The translations under genes were made by a program, and so were the position numbers. A stretch of 64,000 nucleotides of DNA from Ralstonia sp. SET104 (lineage in GTDB: Bacteria > Pseudomonadota > Gammaproteobacteria > Burkholderiales > Burkholderiaceae): contig NZ_BHVX01000001.1 of assembly GCF_003851545.1 (NCBI RefSeq), positions 310,001-374,000 on the forward strand. Direction: 5' to 3'. Each line of letters starts with the position of its first letter. Position 1 is the first letter of the stretch. The notes under the pieces are model-generated. The model had not been told where the DNA came from. It searched no databases and saw only the letters and a list, made by a program, of their open reading frames with translations. Positions 25,014 through 33,328 of this stretch are shown piece after piece.

Positions 25014-25805
25014 ATGTCTGCGTCTGCTCCCACCACCACCCACGCACACCCGCTTTCCGACGAGCAGCTAGCCTTCTTCAACACGCACGGCTATGTCGTG
25101 TTGCGCGGCTTCGTCAGTCAGCAGGTGAGCGCAGCGCTGCTTGCGGCTGCGCAGGATGGGCTGGCCCGTGCGGCGGCACCCGTGGAGCTGGAAACCGACG
25201 TCGGTTATGCAGGGGCACCCACCTCGCGCGAAGCCGAGGGCGGCCAGACCGTGCGCCGCCTGCTCGATGCCGATTCACGCGGCACGCCTTACACGGAATG
25301 GGCACGCGACGCACGCGTGGCTGGCGCTGTCGCGCAACTGATTGGCGCCCCCGTGCATCTTTCGCTCGCGCACCACAACTGCGTAATGACAAAGCACCCC
25401 GCGTTTGGCACCGCCACGCATTGGCACCGCGACAGCCGCTACTGGTCGTTCGCGCGTAACGAGTTGGTGTCATCGTGGCTGGCGCTGGTGGAAGAGACGG
25501 TCGACAACGGCTGCTTGTGGGTGATTCCGGCCAGCCACAAGCTGGACCTGCCCGCCGACCGGTTCGACGCCAAGCTGTTCCTGCGCCAGGATTTGCCCGA
25601 GAACCGCGCGCTGATCGACACCGCGCGCCCCGTGCCGCTGCTGCCCGGCGACGTGCTGCTATTCCATTGCAACACCTTCCATGCGGCGCGCGCCAATCAG
25701 ACGGGCGCGGTGAAGTTTTCCGCCGTGTTCACGTATTACGGCCCCGATAACCATCCGCTGCCCGGCACGCGCTCATCTGCGCGACCTGATCCGCTGGTTG
25801 GCTGA
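25014..25805 (+). CDS. PhyH-type Fe(II)/2-oxoglutarate dioxygenase
   Basis: The ATG at 25014 gives 263 residues; the frame is open to 24936, but the added residues look non-coding. LSDEQLAFFNTHGYVVLRGF is the standard phytanoyl-CoA dioxygenase start. The iron ligands are the H and D of THWHRDSRYW near residue 145 and the distal His of TFHAARAN near 230, with R of the latter for 2-oxoglutarate. Such enzymes hydroxylate small molecules or lipids in the cytosol. The substrate is unknown. It stands alone on the plus strand. Confidence 0.85.
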   Translation: MSASAPTTTHAHPLSDEQLAFFNTHGYVVLRGFVSQQVSAALLAAAQDGLARAAAPVELETDVGYAGAPTSREAEGGQTVRRLLDADSRGTPYTEWARDARVAGAVAQLIGAPVHLSLAHHNCVMTKHPAFGTATHWHRDSRYWSFARNELVSSWLALVEETVDNGCLWVIPASHKLDLPADRFDAKLFLRQDLPENRALIDTARPVPLLPGDVLLFHCNTFHAARANQTGAVKFSAVFTYYGPDNHPLPGTRSSARPDPLVG

Positions 25806-25903
25806 GTAGGGGCCTCCCCCATTTGTAGGTGAGTGGCGGACAGATTTGTGTCACGGGCCTTTGCTAAGGTGGACCTCCAAAGATCACAAACGGGGAAAGC
25901 ACA

Positions 25904-26125
25904 ATGCCGATTCAGGAAGTGACACATGGAGCGCACGTCATCATCATTGATCCGCTGCAACGTGACGATCATCGTTGGACAGCACGTTTCCAGGTCTGTC
26001 GCGCCGGCCGTATCGTGTGCGACTGGGAAGACATTGAGATGCCCGAGGGCTTCATCTCTGCCCAGCTCGCCCTGAGCGCCAGTGTGCTGCTGGCCGAGCA
26101 CCGTTTGTCGAGCTTGACGCACTAG
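25904..26125 (+). CDS. small conserved cytoplasmic protein
   Basis: The 73-residue product follows GGGGAAAG by a good distance. It has no signal peptide. The sequence alternates hydrophobic and charged residues (AHVIIIDPLQRDDHRWTARF, then VCRAGRIVCDWEDIEMP), as in a small beta-rich domain with a terminal helix. No family was recognised. A strong terminator follows its stop. Confidence 0.6.
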   Translation: MPIQEVTHGAHVIIIDPLQRDDHRWTARFQVCRAGRIVCDWEDIEMPEGFISAQLALSASVLLAEHRLSSLTH

Positions 26126-26140
26126 CACTGCACACCACAC

Positions 26141-26164
26141 AACGCCCGCCCTGCAGCGGGCGTT
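26141..26164 (+). terminator. rho-independent terminator
   Basis: AACGCCCGC and GCGGGCGTT form a 9-bp stem around CCTGCA, followed by TTA. It terminates the small gene ending at 26125. Confidence 0.8.
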
Positions 26165-26244
26165 TTAGTCAGTACGTATGGCTCGTCCGTCCAGTTGCTG
26201 TGATCCGCTCATCGCTCACGGGAGCCTGTTTGCGCCCGCCATCC

Positions 26245-26424
26245 GCGCCGTCGGTGTTTCATGACGCTAATAACGATGGCAAGCTCGGCGCCAACCTGGC
26301 CGGCATTCCCATCGAGCCCTACGGTTTCAGCCGTGATGCACGCGGCCGCTTTGGCCCGCCCGAATTCGATGCCGCCGCCATCGACGTGCAGGGCGACCAG
26401 CGCGTGACGATCCACCTGCATTGA
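26245..26424 (+). pseudogene. C-terminal remnant of a DUF2141 protein
   Basis: The frame contains VFHDANNDGKLGANLAGIPIEPYGFSRDARGRFGPPEFDAAAIDV, shown here only as positions about 26257-26391, which is the conserved second half of DUF2141 proteins. The usual signal peptide and first half (about 70 residues) are missing; upstream of VFHD the sequence turns unrelated and a terminator lies 90 bases away. DUF2141 proteins often sit beside carotenoid oxygenases, as here, so a deletion after an ancestral pair is likely. A GTG at 26200 could still express a 74-residue piece. Confidence 0.65.
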
Positions 26425-26444
26425 TGATTGAGCGAGGGCCTGCC

Positions 26445-27974
26445 ATGCAACGCCGATCCTTTCTTGCGGTTGTGGGCGCCGCGCCGTTTGATCTGACATT
26501 GAGCGACGTGATGGCCGCCACCCCCGACCCATGGGCGGCGGGGTTTGCAGCAGCACGGGCGCAATACCCCTGGCTGGCGGGCTACCAGGGCGTAAGTGCC
26601 GACATGCCGAGCCGCGCGCTCAAGGTGGAGGGCGCATTCCCGCCCGCGTTGCGCGGTGCGTTTTACCGCAATGGCCCGGCACGGCATGAGATTGGCGGCG
26701 TGCGTTATCACCATCTATTCGATGGCGATGGCTTGATCCAGCGTTACGACATCAGCGAGCAGGGCGTCACGCACCGCGGCGTGTTCGTGCGCACTGATAA
26801 GTTCGTCGCCGACACCGCCGCCGGCCGGCCGTTGCGCGCCACCTTTGGCACTGCCCGCCCCGACATGGAGCCGGTCACTTCGTCCGACAGCATCAACGCG
26901 GCCAACACCAGCCTCGTCATGCACGGCGACGAGATGCTCGCCCTGTGGGAGGGCGGTTCAGCCACGCGCGTCGATCCGAATTCGCTGCGCACGCGTGGCG
27001 TGCAGATCTGGCACGACGACTACAAGGGCATGCCGTTCTCAGCCCACCCCAAGGTCGAGCCCGACGGCACGCTGTGGAACTTTGGCGTGAGCAGCGCGGC
27101 AGGTCTGCTGACGGTGTATTGCGTGGGCGCAGACAGCGCGCTCAAGCGTGTGGAATCAGTCAAGGTGCCCGATGTGGCGATGGTGCATGACTTTGCCGTG
27201 ACGCAGCAGCACCTGGTGTTTCTGCTGCCGCCCTTCGTGTACGACGTGGAGCGCATGCATGCCGGCATGTCGTTCCTGGATTCGCATGTCTGGCGGCCGG
27301 AGCTGGGCATGCGCGTGCTGGTGCTCGACAAGAACGACATCACCCGCATGCGCTGGTTGCAGTTGCCAGCGGGCTTCGTGTTTCACCTGGGCAATGCGTG
27401 GTCGTCGCCCGATGGGCAGGAAATCCATCTCGATTACATCCGCTCGGACGACGCGACCGTCGTCACCACATCGCTGCGTGAACTGATGCGCGGACAGATT
27501 CGCCCCGCACCCGGTGCACACCTCGCGCAAGTGCGCCTGAACCTGCCCACCGGCCGCGCCGAGCAGGTCAGCACCGGGCATGTGGCCGAGTTTCCAAAGA
27601 TCGACACGCGCCGCACGGCGCAGCGTCATCGCACGCTGTTCATGGTGGCCTACACCGCGCCGCCTGCGGGTGGCGGCGGCCCACAGGCCCTGCCTGGCTA
27701 CGACACCGTCATGCGCTTTGATGCGGATTCCGGGCAGGTGCAACAGTACCGCTTTGGGCGCCGCACGCTGGTGGAGGAACATGTGTTCGTGCCGGCCTCG
27801 GCCACCGCCCGCGAAGGCCAGGGCTGGCTGGTCGGCACGGTGTTCGATGCGGATGGCGGCTGCACCAGACTGACGGCGTTCGATGCGCAGAACGTCGGCG
27901 CCGGGCCGGTCGCCATGGCAAGCCTGGACGGCGTAGCACCGCTTGGCCTGCATGGCTTGTTCCGCGCGGCTTAG
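26445..27974 (+). CDS. carotenoid oxygenase family protein
   Basis: From the ATG at 26445 the product has 509 residues; an ATG at 26421 would add eight. A twin-arginine-like MQRRSFLAVVGAA starts it, though the hydrophobic part is short. The beta-propeller of the RPE65 / carotenoid cleavage family is recognisable by GAFYRNGPARHE, HHLFDGDG, ANTSLVMHGDEMLALWEGG, SAHPKVEPDGTLWNFG and MVHDFAVTQ. The four iron-binding histidines fall in SAHPK, MVHDF, FVFHLGN and the final GLHGLF. The family cleaves alkene bonds in carotenoids, stilbenes or lignin monomers. No carotenoid genes are in the window, so a phenylpropenoid-type substrate is also possible. Confidence 0.85.
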   Translation: MQRRSFLAVVGAAPFDLTLSDVMAATPDPWAAGFAAARAQYPWLAGYQGVSADMPSRALKVEGAFPPALRGAFYRNGPARHEIGGVRYHHLFDGDGLIQRYDISEQGVTHRGVFVRTDKFVADTAAGRPLRATFGTARPDMEPVTSSDSINAANTSLVMHGDEMLALWEGGSATRVDPNSLRTRGVQIWHDDYKGMPFSAHPKVEPDGTLWNFGVSSAAGLLTVYCVGADSALKRVESVKVPDVAMVHDFAVTQQHLVFLLPPFVYDVERMHAGMSFLDSHVWRPELGMRVLVLDKNDITRMRWLQLPAGFVFHLGNAWSSPDGQEIHLDYIRSDDATVVTTSLRELMRGQIRPAPGAHLAQVRLNLPTGRAEQVSTGHVAEFPKIDTRRTAQRHRTLFMVAYTAPPAGGGGPQALPGYDTVMRFDADSGQVQQYRFGRRTLVEEHVFVPASATAREGQGWLVGTVFDADGGCTRLTAFDAQNVGAGPVAMASLDGVAPLGLHGLFRAA

Positions 27975-27992
27975 GCGCAGTTGGCTAGCCGC

Positions 27993-29606
27993 TCAAAGCG
28001 GGTGCGTCAGCAGGCTATGGATCGTGCGCACGCCGCTCACGTAGTTGCCCATCCGCAGGTTCTCGTTGGCGGCATGCTGGTTGTTGTCGGCATTTACCAG
28101 CGGAATGATCGCGAACGGCACCTGCAGCACACCCACGATTTCTGCGGTGGGCACGGTCCCGCCCATCATGCGGATGCGGACTGGCGCCGGGTTGGCACCA
28201 AAGCTGTCGGTCAACGATTTGTAGGCCCATGTGCCTACTGCCGAGTCGATGGGTGAGCCCGCCGCGTCCGCGCCCTCGCTCTGATACGTGAAGGTGGCGA
28301 GCTTGTCGTAGCGGCTGCGCTCTTCTTCCGTCGGGGCGTTTTTCACAAGGTGATAGCCCTGGTGTTCGATGTGCTGCTCGATCAGCTTGCCGAGGTAGGC
28401 CGCGCTGGAATCTGGCGTGGTTCGCAGGTCGAGTTCAGCAACGGCCTTGTCGGGCACGATGTTCGCCACCTTGTCGCCCACGGCGGCGGAAGCCATGCCG
28501 CGCACGTTCAATGACGGGTACTGCATCGCCTCCTGGTAATTGGCGCCGACCTTGTCGGCATGCGCAATGCCCAGGCGCTTGTTGAGCGCGGCCTGGTCGT
28601 CGGGCACGGCGGCCATGATCTTGCGGTCAGCCGCGCTGATCTTGACGCGGTCGTAGTAGCCCGGCACGGTCACCCGGCCCTGATCGTTCTTCATCGATGC
28701 CAGCAGGTTGGCCAGTTGCTGGGCTGGGTTACGGGCGTAGTTGCCGTAGTGCCCGCTGTGCAGCGGCACCTTGCCACCATAGACGGTGAGCCTGGCTTCG
28801 GCCGCACCGCGGTTGCCGAAGATCAGCGTTGGCAGGTTGCTCGCATGCATGGGGCCATCGTGGATGACGATGGCATCGCAGCGCAGCAATTCGCGGTTTG
28901 CCTGCATCACCTTGCTGATCGACGGCGAACCTTTCTCTTCCTCGCTGTCGAGGATGATCTTGACGTTGACTGCCGGTTGGGTGCCGCCAGCCTTCAGCGC
29001 ATCGATGGCCGCCAGCATCATCATGATCGGGCCCTTGTCGTCTGCGGACGAGCGGCCGAACACGCGCCATTCCGGGTCGAGCGGGCCGCTGAAGAGCTGC
29101 GCCGAGTCGATCTCTTCCCAGTTGCCCTGTGCGGTCTTGTGCTTGAGCACGGGCGTCCACGGGCTCTTCTGCGCCCACTGCGCGGGAATCACCGGCTGGC
29201 CGTCCAGGTGCATGTAGAACAGCACTGTCTTGCGCGTGGCATCGGGAGCAGTGTTGCTGGATGGCAGCTCGGCATAGAGCATCGGCTTGCCATTGTTCGC
29301 CAACTGCTTGGTCGTGAAGCCGCGCTTGCGGAACGCCTGCTCCAGCCAGTCGGCATTCTTGCGCACGTCCTCCGGCGCAATGGCGTCGTTGGGCAAGGAG
29401 ATGAGTTCGAAGTATTCGCGGTAGGTTGCCTGCGCGTAGCGCTCTGCATCGGCCGCCGAGAGCTCAGCCGCAGTGGCGAGCGCGGTGGTGCTCAGCACCA
29501 GCGCGGGCAGCAGTACCAGCACGCGGCGCGCGGTGCGGAGAATGGAAATCTGAGGGGTGTTGCGCAGAGCGGGCATGTGTGGACTCGGTTGATCGAACAA
29601 TGTCAT
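27993..29606 (-). CDS. exported M20/M28-type zinc peptidase
   Basis: With the ATG at 29606 the product has 537 residues (an ATG at 29576 is an alternative start). A signal peptide ends near AAE (about residue 47). The M20 catalytic core is visible: YMHLDGQPV (first zinc His and Asp), GRSSADDKGPIMM (bridging Asp), DSEEEKGSP (base and zinc Glu), and a C-terminal NADNNQHAANE with the last His. The dimerisation insert lies at about 250-400. It probably removes amino acids from peptides in the periplasm, as an aminopeptidase or dipeptidase. Confidence 0.88.
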   Translation of the reverse strand: MTLFDQPSPHMPALRNTPQISILRTARRVLVLLPALVLSTTALATAAELSAADAERYAQATYREYFELISLPNDAIAPEDVRKNADWLEQAFRKRGFTTKQLANNGKPMLYAELPSSNTAPDATRKTVLFYMHLDGQPVIPAQWAQKSPWTPVLKHKTAQGNWEEIDSAQLFSGPLDPEWRVFGRSSADDKGPIMMMLAAIDALKAGGTQPAVNVKIILDSEEEKGSPSISKVMQANRELLRCDAIVIHDGPMHASNLPTLIFGNRGAAEARLTVYGGKVPLHSGHYGNYARNPAQQLANLLASMKNDQGRVTVPGYYDRVKISAADRKIMAAVPDDQAALNKRLGIAHADKVGANYQEAMQYPSLNVRGMASAAVGDKVANIVPDKAVAELDLRTTPDSSAAYLGKLIEQHIEHQGYHLVKNAPTEEERSRYDKLATFTYQSEGADAAGSPIDSAVGTWAYKSLTDSFGANPAPVRIRMMGGTVPTAEIVGVLQVPFAIIPLVNADNNQHAANENLRMGNYVSGVRTIHSLLTHPL

Positions 29607-29709
29607 TCGATAGCAGTCTGGACACACATGCCCCGTTTGACCAGTAGCGTTTTCTCGGGATGCTTTGCAATTTGCGCAATGTGCAAGGCAGAGTCCCGCC
29701 GCGTCTGCG

Positions 29710-31191
29710 CTATCGGAACGCGGGCTCGTCAAAGCTGCGCAGCTTGCGCGAGTGCAGCGCTTCAACGCCGCTTTCGCGCAGCAGACGCACGGCCTCCATG
29801 CCGATGTCCAAGTGCTGGCTCACGCGCTGGCGGTAGAACAGGTTGGCCATGCCGCGCAGCTTGAGCTCGCCATGCAACGGCTTGTCCGACACGCACAGCA
29901 GGGTGCCGTACGGCACGCGCAGGCGGAAGCCGTTGGCGGCGATCGTGGCGCTTTCCATGTCGATGGCAATCGCACGCGACTGGTTGAAGCGGCTGTACAG
30001 CGCCTGGTACTTCAGTTCCCAGTTGCGGTCATCGGTGGAGACCACCGTGCCGGTACGCATGCGTGATTTCATGTCCGCACCCGAGAGCCCGGTGATGCGC
30101 GCCACGGCTTCTTGCAGCGCCACCTGGATTTCTGCGATGGGTGGCACGGGCACCCACGGCGGCAGATCCTGATCGAGCACGTGGTCATCGCGCACATAGG
30201 CGTGGGCGAGCACGTAGTCGCCCAGTTGCTGCGAACGGCGCAGGCCGCCGCAGTGGCCGATCATCATCCAGCAGTGCGGACGCAGCACGGCCAGGTGGTC
30301 GGTGATGGTCTTGGCGTTGGACGGGCCCACGCCAATGTTGACCAGCGTCACGCCCAGGCGGTCTTCACGCACCAAGTGGTAGGCCGGCATCTGCGGCAGG
30401 CCCTTGATGCGGTGCGCGTCGTCGGGCGCTGGCGTGCCGAGTTCGTGTTCGGTGTCGCCGGGCTCGACAAAGCGGATGTAGCCCTCGTCGTTGCCGTCTT
30501 CCATGAGCTTGCGGCCGAGCGCGGCAAACTCATCGACGTAGCGCTGGTAGTTGGTGAACAGCACGAAGCGCTGGAAGTGCTTGGGGTGCGTGGCGGTGTA
30601 GTGGTACAGGCGCTGGAGGGCGAGGTCCACACGCTCGGCGGTGAACATCGACAGCGGCTGTGGCTCGTCACCAATCGGGCGGAACGTGCCATTGGCGATG
30701 GAGTCGTCGATCTGCGCGAGGTCGGGCAGCGCGAACGCACCGCCCAGTGCGCGTGCCTGTTCGGGTGTGATGTCCACGGTGGACGCTTCCACCACGAACG
30801 GCAGCGGAATGGGCCGGTTGCTCACGCCCACCACCACGGGGCTGTTGTGATAGTGCAGCAGGCGCTCGATCTGCACGCGGTAGTACTCCCGGAAGAGGTC
30901 CGGCCGCGTGAGCGTGGTGCCGTACACACCCGGATACGCCACCGTGCCCCACGCCGGCCGCGCGTCGCTCACCAGCGTTTTCGGGTCGACGGTGATGCCG
31001 AGGTAGGGGTAGCAGGCGGAGAGGTCTTCGCTGCAATCCTCACCGCGCGCAAAGGCGTGGAAGCGATCACGAATCGCTTGCGCGGAGCGCTCGTAGATGG
31101 CGGTGATGCGCTCGACTGCGGTGTTGGCGTCGGTGCAGACGGCCAGGTCGTGCGCAGGATAGAGATGGGCGGTGGCGCGGGTATCAGTCAT
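29710..31191 (-). CDS. amn: AMP nucleosidase
   Basis: The ATG at 31191 gives 493 residues, close to the 484 of E. coli Amn. The N-terminal regulatory domain spans about 1-180. The C-terminal nucleoside-phosphorylase-like domain contains GVTLVNIGVGPSNAKT, HCWMMIGHCGGLR, and AIDMESATIAANGFRLRVPYGTLLCVSDKPLHGE, with the catalytic acidic residues in IDMES and SDKP. It hydrolyses AMP to adenine and ribose-5-phosphate and is allosterically tuned by ATP and phosphate. The gene stands alone. Confidence 0.95.
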   Translation of the reverse strand: MTDTRATAHLYPAHDLAVCTDANTAVERITAIYERSAQAIRDRFHAFARGEDCSEDLSACYPYLGITVDPKTLVSDARPAWGTVAYPGVYGTTLTRPDLFREYYRVQIERLLHYHNSPVVVGVSNRPIPLPFVVEASTVDITPEQARALGGAFALPDLAQIDDSIANGTFRPIGDEPQPLSMFTAERVDLALQRLYHYTATHPKHFQRFVLFTNYQRYVDEFAALGRKLMEDGNDEGYIRFVEPGDTEHELGTPAPDDAHRIKGLPQMPAYHLVREDRLGVTLVNIGVGPSNAKTITDHLAVLRPHCWMMIGHCGGLRRSQQLGDYVLAHAYVRDDHVLDQDLPPWVPVPPIAEIQVALQEAVARITGLSGADMKSRMRTGTVVSTDDRNWELKYQALYSRFNQSRAIAIDMESATIAANGFRLRVPYGTLLCVSDKPLHGELKLRGMANLFYRQRVSQHLDIGMEAVRLLRESGVEALHSRKLRSFDEPAFR

Positions 31192-31586
31192 GTTCCGATG
31201 ATACCGACGTTTTGTGAACGCAAGATAGCGCCGTGGCTCGGGTCGCGGCATTCGCAAAGGCGCGTTCGCACCTGCACAAAAAGCGCTGTCAGGTCGACAT
31301 TCTGGCCCGTGGCTCTGCGGCGTGCCGGTGTCGGTGCGTAACCATTTGGATAACGCCTCAATGCCTCAATGCCGCCGCACGGCAGGAATCCGGCATGGCC
31401 GCCCTGCCGAACGCGTTGGCCAGGACGCTACCGTGCGGCTCCGCGCCCCGCAAAGCCGCTTGGGCCTTCAGTTTTTACATTTGCTGCCGATGGAAGCAAT
31501 AGGTGATCGAATGCGCACCACGCAGTCACTCACCCGACAACAGTGCCCGATACACTGTGAGAACAACAAACAAGCGGGGAGTGACC
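31192..31586. other. intergenic region between amn and the 7TM-GGDEF gene
   Basis: Both divergent promoters must lie here. A short TGCCTCAA direct repeat occurs near 31355-31370. Open frames across it (for example the N-terminal extension from 31322) have unlikely composition. No gene was seen. Confidence 0.4.
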
Positions 31587-31655
31587 GTGAATCCAACGTC
31601 TGGCGACCGCCTCTGCCGGTATCGCCATGCGCGCACGGCGTGCCGACCATGCTGA
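31587..31655 (+). CDS. possible 22-codon leader peptide overlapping the GGDEF gene start
   Basis: GGGGAG precedes a GTG at 31587 with suitable spacing. The frame runs 22 codons and ends in TGA at 31653-31655, overlapping the ATG at 31649 by seven bases. This would allow translational coupling, and the ATG itself lacks a ribosome binding site. The peptide (rich in Arg, Cys) has no recognised homologue. It may be chance. Confidence 0.25.
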   Translation: MNPTSGDRLCRYRHARTACRPC

Positions 31656-33298
31656 TCGCCGCATTGGCCTGCGCTGCGCTCATTTCGATCGCGCTGATCG
31701 GCCTGTCATGGCCGCGCCGCGATGACACCGAGGTCTGCGCCTTCATGTTCTTAGCGCTCGGCACCGCGCTATGGAGCGGCGCGCGCCTCATGGAGGTCGT
31801 CACCTTTGATATGCCCGTGCGCGTGGGGTGGGCCAAGGTTGCTTACATCGGAATCATGATGGTGCCCGCCGCGTGGCTGCGCATGGTGATCGGCCTCACG
31901 CGGCCAGAACTCAGCGCGTTGCCCGTTGTTCGTGTGGCTTGGGTGTTCGCGCTGCTGGTGGCCGCAGGCTTTGTCGGGCTGGTGGCCACAAATGAGTTGC
32001 ACCACCTGGTGTGGCTCGATGCGCGGTTCGTCATCATCGACGGCGTGCGGCGCGCCGTGTTCGATCATGGGCCGATCTTCTGGGTAGCCACGGCTTACAA
32101 CTATGTGTTGCTGGCCATCAGCCTTGTTCTGTTGACGCTGCCGCCCGGCGAGGTAGCGCTCTCGCTGTACGTGTCGTCGAGGGTGAACGTGCGGCTGGCG
32201 CTGGTCATCGGGCAACTGTTGCCGCTGGTGGCGCATCTCGCTTACCTGCAGCGCTGGACGACCGCGCTGGGCGGCGACCTGACGCCCGCCACGTTTGCGC
32301 TAAGCACCGCGCTGCTCGGCTGGATCGTGTTGCGCCCGCGCCTGCGCGACACCGCCGCCTATGCCCGCGGCAAGATCATCGAAGCCATGCGCGATGGCTG
32401 CATCGTGCTGGCGCGCGATGGCTCCATCGCCAGCATGAACACCGCCGCGCGCTATCTGCTGCCGCATGCCCAGGTGCACGCACGGCCGCCGCCAGTGCTG
32501 GGCGTGCCGGCCATCCTGCGCGAGTTCGAGCGCACGCGCCTGTCAAACCGGCACCAGGTCTGGCTGCCCGACGCCGGCCGCACGCTGGAGGTGACGCTTG
32601 AAGGATTGACGGACGCACGTGGCCGCCACGCTGGTGTTTTCCTGCTGCTGCGCGACGTGACGGTCGAGCAGTTGCAGCGCGCCGGCATGGCCAGCGCCCA
32701 GGACGCCCTGCGCGGCGAGTTGCAGCGCACGCAGGCCAAGCTCAGCGTGCTCGAGAACGATGTCAACCGCGATGCGCTCACGCACCTGTTCAACCGCCGA
32801 TTCTTCGAGACGCAGGGCCAGCGCCTGCTCGACCACGCGCGCCGCGACAGTCGCCCCGTCACGCTGGCACTGTTCGATATCGACTGCTTCAAGCAATACA
32901 ACGACACCTACGGCCATCTGCAGGGCGACGATTGCCTGCGCATGGTGGCCGACACACTGTGCATGGCGTGCCGCCATCCCGATGACTTCATTGCCCGCGT
33001 GGGCGGCGAAGAATTTGTCGCCATGCTCTTCGATCTGAACCATGACGACGCGCGCCACGCCGTTGCCCACGTGGTCGCAACGATGGCCGAGCGCGAGCAA
33101 CCCCATGCGGCATCGACCGTGGCGTCGTACGTCACCCTGTCAGCCGGCGTCGTGACGCTCACACCGGCTGACGAGCGTCTTGATGTGCTGTTCGAATGGG
33201 CCGACGCCGCGCTCTATGACGCCAAGCGCGGCGGTCGCAATACGCTTCGCTTTCATCACGGTGCGCCGGGGCTGCACAGTGTCTCGGGTGGGGAGTGA
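31649..33298 (+). CDS. diguanylate cyclase with 7TM sensor, PAS-like and GGDEF domains
   Basis: The ATG at 31649 gives 549 residues and starts directly in the first helix; an N-terminal extension to 31322 is not believable. Residues 3-235 form seven helices resembling the histidine-kinase 7TM sensor. A PAS-like domain follows (AMRDGCIVLARDGSIASMN, about 245-350), then a coiled linker. The GGDEF domain spans about 380-535 with FDIDCFKQYND and GGEEF near 453. The product-inhibition site is not canonical (HPDD in the RxxD position). It should make c-di-GMP. It is convergent with the histidine kinase. Confidence 0.9.
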   Translation: MLIAALACAALISIALIGLSWPRRDDTEVCAFMFLALGTALWSGARLMEVVTFDMPVRVGWAKVAYIGIMMVPAAWLRMVIGLTRPELSALPVVRVAWVFALLVAAGFVGLVATNELHHLVWLDARFVIIDGVRRAVFDHGPIFWVATAYNYVLLAISLVLLTLPPGEVALSLYVSSRVNVRLALVIGQLLPLVAHLAYLQRWTTALGGDLTPATFALSTALLGWIVLRPRLRDTAAYARGKIIEAMRDGCIVLARDGSIASMNTAARYLLPHAQVHARPPPVLGVPAILREFERTRLSNRHQVWLPDAGRTLEVTLEGLTDARGRHAGVFLLLRDVTVEQLQRAGMASAQDALRGELQRTQAKLSVLENDVNRDALTHLFNRRFFETQGQRLLDHARRDSRPVTLALFDIDCFKQYNDTYGHLQGDDCLRMVADTLCMACRHPDDFIARVGGEEFVAMLFDLNHDDARHAVAHVVATMAEREQPHAASTVASYVTLSAGVVTLTPADERLDVLFEWADAALYDAKRGGRNTLRFHHGAPGLHSVSGGE

Positions 33299-33328
33299 TG
33301 GCACGTGTGCTGTGCGTGCCGAAGGCCG

